Source: Butyriboletus loyo (Eukaryota > Basidiomycota > Agaricomycetes > Boletales > Boletaceae). Taken from it: DNA of 13,718 nucleotides. The position numbers and the translations under genes were made by a program. Within the stretch, counting starts at the first letter, position 1. Every line of letters starts with the position of its first letter. Of the stretch, positions 9,431 to 13,718 are shown in pieces. The stretch covers positions 1 to 13,718 of the forward strand of contig JBBPSI010000409.1 of NCBI GenBank assembly GCA_038093515.1. Reading direction: 5' to 3'. The notes under the pieces were generated by a model that was not told the DNA's origin, did not search any database, and saw nothing but the letters and a program-made list of their open reading frames with translations.

Positions 9431-9452
9431 GTTCAGATATCGATATCTGAAC
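9431..9452. promoter_or_regulatory. 22-bp perfect palindrome upstream of gene C
   Basis: The half site GTTCAGATATC is followed directly by its exact reverse complement, with no mismatch and no spacer. It ends 87 bp before the gene C start codon, in the likely promoter or 5' UTR. A perfect palindrome of this length is unlikely by chance in a window this size. It could bind a dimeric regulator or be the footprint of a small insertion. Confidence 0.65.
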
Positions 9453-9539
9453 TCAACTGATCTGGCAGTTCTCTCCGAGTCCAATCCCACTTGCGCTCTG
9501 TACAGCGAATTTTATCGCCCTTGGATACCCTTTCAAGCC

Positions 9540-10414
9540 ATGCCAAAGGGACACGATTTAACCCACATGCTTGCTAATTTGTGGAACAAAATCAAATGGG
9601 ACTCATCCGCCCAAACGCTACATATATCTAAAGAGGATATCGTGGTATTGTACGTTCAAGCCGTTCAAGAGTCACTGCTAGTCATCATGGTCTCCATCCA
9701 TTCCTGACGACGAGTCATTGAACAGTGTAGTGGGGCCTACAGGATCCGGAAAAAGTTGGGTGCGTGCGTAGGCTTGTTCCCCGCCTACAGGACCTTGTCT
9801 CAGCTTCGCTTCAGTTCACCAAGGAGGCGACAAAAAGTCCATTGGTCAAAGTCAGCAAAAACGTCCATCCTTGCACTTCAAAGGTTCTAGCAATTCGATG
9901 TGTACTGAGCGATGAAGCGCAAACGGAGCTGCAAGAAGGGATAAAGGGCGTCGTATTCGTCGACACGCCCTCTTTTCGCACTGGACGCAGGTCTCCCGAT
10001 GCACAAAAGGAGCTTGGCACGTGGCTTGACCAGACAATGTAAGACTTTCCTTGCTTCTTTGTTATGATGCGAAGCCGATGATTCGTCAGATATGAGCCCC
10101 GAGATGTCGGGGTGATTTATATGCATCGAGCCGAAACCGACCCTGCACTTGAACGTGTGCAAGACCACCTCCAGGAATTCGCCACTATTCTTCGGATCGG
10201 TGTACATCTCCCGCAGCGAGTACACATCGTCGTAAGTTACGACAAGACTTCGAGCAACGTCCCCGAATCCAAGATCGAGGAGCGCAGATCCACGCTTTGT
10301 ACTCTGATGGACTCCATAAATGGACCCAGATGGCGGCCCTCAATACACCAGGAACGTTTCCAGGGAGATCCCAAAGTAGCATGGAGAGCTGTAGAGGAGG
10401 TCTTTAAAAACTGA
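9540..10414 (+). CDS. GTPase-like gene C: short variant G-domain protein, 230 aa
   Basis: Exons are 9540-9649, 9726-9759, 9815-10038 and 10090-10414, with introns of 76, 55 and 51 bp. Phases agree and the total is 693 nt. ATG 9540 is the first ATG in its frame here and follows CAAGCC. The protein reads KEDIVVF, then the P-loop GPTGSGKSW (residues 40-48), FVDTPSF (DTPS at 98-101), GVIYMHRAETD in place of LYLHRISDN, and VVSYDKTSS where A and D have TTMWD. It ends PKVAWRAVEEVFKN, matching the AW helix of genes B and D. Like B it lacks any C-terminal extension. B and C share P-loop-Trp, DTPS, length and intron positions, so they arose by tandem duplication. The function is unknown. GTP binding is likely from the P-loop, but G3 is altered. 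The 3' end converges with gene D, 125 bp away. Confidence 0.85.
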
Positions 10415-10539
10415 TCACGGCGGCTTGGGATGCTCGGTGGATCTTGGAATCATAACTATTGTCACTGGCTAGCTGCAACGGTCCTTATGAACGACGAAAC
10501 GCCATGTTTCCAGAACGCAGTAGAATATAAGTAATGGTG
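10415..10539. other. Convergent 3' spacer between genes C and D
   Basis: Only 125 bp separate the stop codons of C (plus) and D (minus). The transcripts probably overlap in their 3' UTRs unless both polyadenylation sites are very close to the stops. The spacer is AT-rich near 10520-10540. No other feature was seen. Confidence 0.6.
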
Positions 10540-12768
10540 TTATATGATAGAAGGAATTATGCTACGTATTACGAGTCTCGTCATATCATCAACGTCACCT
10601 TGCTCAGGTGACCAGCACCTCTGACATTTCAAGAGCATGGGATTCACGACCTGGGAGCCCATGAACCACCAGTAGTCATGATGATTAACTAACGGACGTG
10701 GAGGCCTGTCCGTTTTCCGGCGATTCTTCATTAACGGCTGGAATCCCATGGCATGTGCATTGCCGCTGCCGCAAGGATCAGAAATTACTCTGGTGGCTCT
10801 AGGAAATGGGCGCACCAATGCTGGACCGTTACATAACGTCGTTAGTTGATCTTCGAGACGTGCGATAGCCTGACGATTGTCTATGGCAAGCTTGACCTGT
10901 TTTACACCATCAGCGAGAGAAAGACAAGGTGTTTAAGACGATCGTACTCCAAGCTTAACGTAGATCTGTTTGATCGAAGTGGTGCACGCCGTGATCGCCT
11001 TGATATCCGCATCGTGGAGGAGGAAGCGAGAAATATGGTTTCTATCCTTAATCTTCGCCACGACCGTTTGAAGATTGTTCAGCTCCCTAAAGTGGTCATA
11101 ATTATGCGCGTGTCCCCTTGGTTTCAACTATTCAAAGTGACATACCTTCGAAAAGATATCAATGTTCGCCTCATATCTGTGGACAGTGGGGATTCCGCTG
11201 CATGTCGTGTAATTTCGTCCAGTAGCCATCCAGAATTCTCTACCACTTGAATTATCGCATGATGTATGCCGCCCATTCCCTTTGAAACATCTAAGAACGG
11301 CGCTCGGCTGTCAATAGCAGAGTACTGACCTGGATCAGTTGAGCTATGTGCAAGACCGTCCCAATAATTCCGCGAAGAAAGGGAATAGATGCTATGTCCG
11401 CCACTTGAAGGGCAATCCCGAGAAGTGTGATCGTAGTTACGAGTGCATCTTGGCGACTACCAGCACTACAACCCGAAGCGACGGTACTAGTTGGGCTGGA
11501 CTGGTGTCTGGAATCACGGGAGGAAATGCTTGCAGTATCTGTCGACGAAACCACAGACCAGCTAGATTCGGAAGACCTGATCGTAGACCTGCTGAGGATG
11601 GCACTCCGCCGAAAGCCACCCAAGGGACTTTTTGGACCGGTTGTCCGACGAGCCCCATTACGAATCCTTTCCCAGGCCTTCTTAAACTCTCCTATAACTT
11701 GGACGAGGAAATGGAGCAGGGTTTTTGCTGCAGCTGTTTCGTGGAACGGCAACTTGCGGTCAACCATTTCTTCCTGAATTTGCAGCGGTGTGCGCCTCTG
11801 AGGAGATCCCTCCAAGTCAAAAAGCTCGATGATCTCCCAAGCTGATTCGTAGGTTCCTTGATGACGACACGTCTGTGAGCCGAGGCCTATCATACCCTTC
11901 CAGAAGCCCGAGCGAAGCTCCCCTTCCCTCTTGCAACTAACCGATTGGTCTTCAACCTCATCCCACATCGTTGTGACGAGGACAACGTTCTTCAAGTTTT
12001 CATTACCGCATAAGTCCTTAAATACGGCCAGATTTCCGAGAGGGGTTCCCGCGAATCTGACATCTGAGATGCGGTGGAGGTACAGAATACCCGCAAGCCT
12101 GATATTATTCTGGTACCTGTGATTGTCGAGTCATGCGAAGTTCACTCCACGAAGATTAACTCACGTGTCCTTCAGCCAATTGGCTATGGTTTTTAGAATC
12201 TGGGTGTCAGAAAGGTGTGTGTCGTCGAACCCGGGGGTGTCTACTAAGATAATATTCCGACAACCGTCAGGATGGGGACACCGGACGGGCTGTAACACTT
12301 GTGTCTTGGATCTCAAGCCATAGCCAACCGCGGCTGCATCCCTCCCAGCCGCTGTGTTCACGAACTATGGATTTTTCAGCCCCAATGGAGTATAGCGTCT
12401 GAAGACGAGTGACTTACTGAACTCTTGCCCGCTCCTGTGGGTCCCATAACCCTAATGGAATGCGTGATGAGCGAAATAAAGTGTAGCTCTAGGAAAACAT
12501 ACGCAATTACTATATCATCTTTGTGAACAGGACTGTGTGAGTCGCTTGACGGGACATCATGACCAACAGAACAATCCGGAATGTTGGATCCAGGGAGGTT
12601 CAGAGGACATGAGTCACTGAGGGACGCAACATCTGATGTTAGAAGCGGGAGGGAAGCGGCATTAAGGTTCGAAACAAAGTTATCCCCGGATCTGTCGTTA
12701 GACGGCGTTTTGGGCGCGAGGTTGCTTCTGTATTTCGATGAAAGGATTGAGCCCGGGCGAGGAACCAT
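10540..12768 (-). CDS. GTPase-like gene D: G domain fused to an MLKL-like helical bundle, about 643 aa
   Basis: Exons are 12768-12503, 12451-12418, 12364-12165, 12116 to about 11326, about 11290-11146, 11086-10948 and 10896-10540. Phases agree. The fourth intron is the weak one: I use donor GTACTC at 11325 and acceptor TTAG at 11291 (35 bp), and acceptor CAAG at 11246 is an alternative that gives about 628 aa. The first ATG follows an in-frame TAG. Residues 1-80 are Ser/Pro-rich and probably disordered. The G domain has P-loop GPTGAGKSS (92-100), DTPGFDD (142-148), LYLHRISD, TTMWD (215-219) and SAWEII. A Ser-rich linker (about 338-388) follows. Then comes a hydrophobic helix (ITLLGIALQVADIASIPFL, RGIIGTVLHIAQLIQ), NSGWLLDEITRHAAESPLS, RRELNNLQTVVAKI, and NHISRFLLHDADIKAITACT. 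This order and pattern resemble the N-terminal four-helix bundle of MLKL-like and fungal HeLo-type proteins, recalled from memory. The tail (about 526-643) is basic and unrecognised. The role may be GTP-gated membrane or cell-death signalling, which is inference. Confidence 0.78.
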
Positions 12769-13718
12769 ATTCTGATTCAAAATTATAATGGACGACGGGG
12801 AGGGTGTAGGAGTAGCTCGAGTATGGATATCAGGTTGTAATGGTTTCTAGACGAGGGAAGCAAATCCGAGCTAAAAAGACTCGACGAACACAATCCGGCC
12901 ACTTCGCTCGAGCGCCGAGCACGATCCTGGAACCACATATCGGAAGCGCTCTCTGCTTGATTCATGAACAGGGTACGCCCTGTGGCGGACATTTGATGGG
13001 TTAATAAGTAGTCCTGCCTCACCGGTGGGGAGCCGTGTGCTGTGCACAAATACCTCAGCCTTCATTTTACCCTCCTTTGAAGAAAAAAAAATATGTAGGA
13101 TGGTTGAGGAGAAGCATGGAGCCTGTGAAGATCCAACACAGTGCGTTGATCCAACTAGGGTCGGATACCCTCAGATATTCGAGCAAGCCGGTTGCTGGAC
13201 TTAACAGATGTCTGTCTTACCAGTCAGTGATATATACGGTGTGAGGCTATAGGTTCGCATTGTTGCACCACGCACCCTGTACCCAGAATTTGGCTTCTCT
13301 TTACCCGAAAAGCCTCCTTATCACGGCTCCACCGTTCACACACCCTTAACTTCGCTGCCACAGGTGCGTCCCGCTTCCAGCGCAGAAGCTTCATGAATTT
13401 ACGCGCCAAGACGACACGCATATCACCTTGAGGTCTGCTTGTGTTCGTACCCTGCTCGAAGTTGATCCCAGATCGTGCAACAGACTAATTCTTTGGCCGC
13501 GTACCTTCTCCAAATCGTCGCTGTGCATCTTGGAGCTTCAATCGCCTCAATCATCATCATGTGATCCTGGTTTAATGAAGGTGTTCAGCAGAAGATGCAC
13601 CGTGATCTGTGAGTGCTACGGTTCCAGTGTACAGTTAAATTTAAGCCGTAACTCACTTATTTTCAATACACGCGACCAAGGCTGTCTTGACGCGCACCTG
13701 TTAGGGGAGGCTCAGCGC
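12769..13718. other. Right flank: 5' region of gene D, no recognised gene
   Basis: The part next to gene D must hold its promoter. Minus-strand frames at 12871-13065 and 12783-13049 contain fragments such as RIVFVESF and TGRTLFMNQA that faintly recall the G3 and P-loop regions of the cluster genes. They sit in different frames and lack the rest of the domain, so I do not call a pseudogene. Short frames near 13224-13560 on the minus strand have no motif I recognise. Confidence 0.4.

Larger units (their letters stand above)
8815..9539. other. Intergenic stretch between genes B and C
   Basis: The 725-bp spacer contains the 3' flank of B and the promoter of C. Minus-strand open frames of about 80-90 codons at 8935-9343 have no recognisable motif. 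Two perfect palindromes (9066-9081 and 9431-9452) are the only structure seen. Confidence 0.5.

Noticed and set aside
11339..11845. 168-codon plus-strand open frame inside gene D
   Set aside because: It is antisense to exon 4 of gene D, whose minus-strand frame has family motifs and consistent splicing. The plus-strand product has no recognisable motif.
12871..13065. Possible fifth GTPase fragment (TGRTLFMNQA and RIVFVESF)
   Set aside because: The two resemblances are in different frames, the P-loop Lys-Ser is missing, and the family's split P-loop exon is absent. The similarity is too weak to separate from chance.

Overview
The window looks like nuclear DNA of an agaricomycete (mushroom-forming) basidiomycete. 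Every convincing gene is cut by short GT-AG introns of about 38-99 bp (most 47-61 bp), and the families I recognise (an F-box protein with terminal Cys/His motifs, a three-finger C2H2-type protein and an expanded single-domain GTPase family) are typical of that group. No rRNA, tRNA, CRISPR or bacterial-type signal was seen. All family assignments come from reading the translation and from memory; no search was run.

Layout. Positions 1-2710 hold an F-box-like gene on the plus strand (430-2710, about 522 aa in 13 exons) and, at the left edge, a decayed minus-strand copy of its middle part (1-329). That copy forms a 329-bp inverted repeat with 1364-1692. Positions 3247-4583 carry a decayed minus-strand C2H2-type gene with in-frame stops and one frameshift. 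Positions 4584-5768 show nothing I can name.

The main content is a cluster of four paralogous P-loop GTPase-like genes: A (minus, 5769-6868, 315 aa), B (plus, 7930-8814, 236 aa), C (plus, 9540-10414, 230 aa) and D (minus, 10540-12768, about 643 aa). A and B are divergent across a 1.06-kb spacer, B and C are tandem, and C and D converge with 125 bp between stop codons. All four share the intron pattern: a 34-bp exon carries just the P-loop, with a phase-2 intron before it and a phase-0 intron after it. A and D keep DTPGFDD and TTMWD motifs. B and C keep the P-loop but have DTPS in place of DTPG, have lost TTMWD, and stop soon after the G domain.

The C-termini differ. A ends in a coiled coil and a basic amphipathic tail. 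D carries a Ser-rich linker and then a helical domain that resembles the N-terminal four-helix bundle of MLKL-like cell-death proteins. The most interesting hypothesis is that this is a lineage-specific GTPase cluster with swappable effector tails, perhaps linked to fungal self/non-self recognition or regulated cell death. The architecture is seen in the sequence; the function is inference. The right end (12769-13718) holds no gene I can support.
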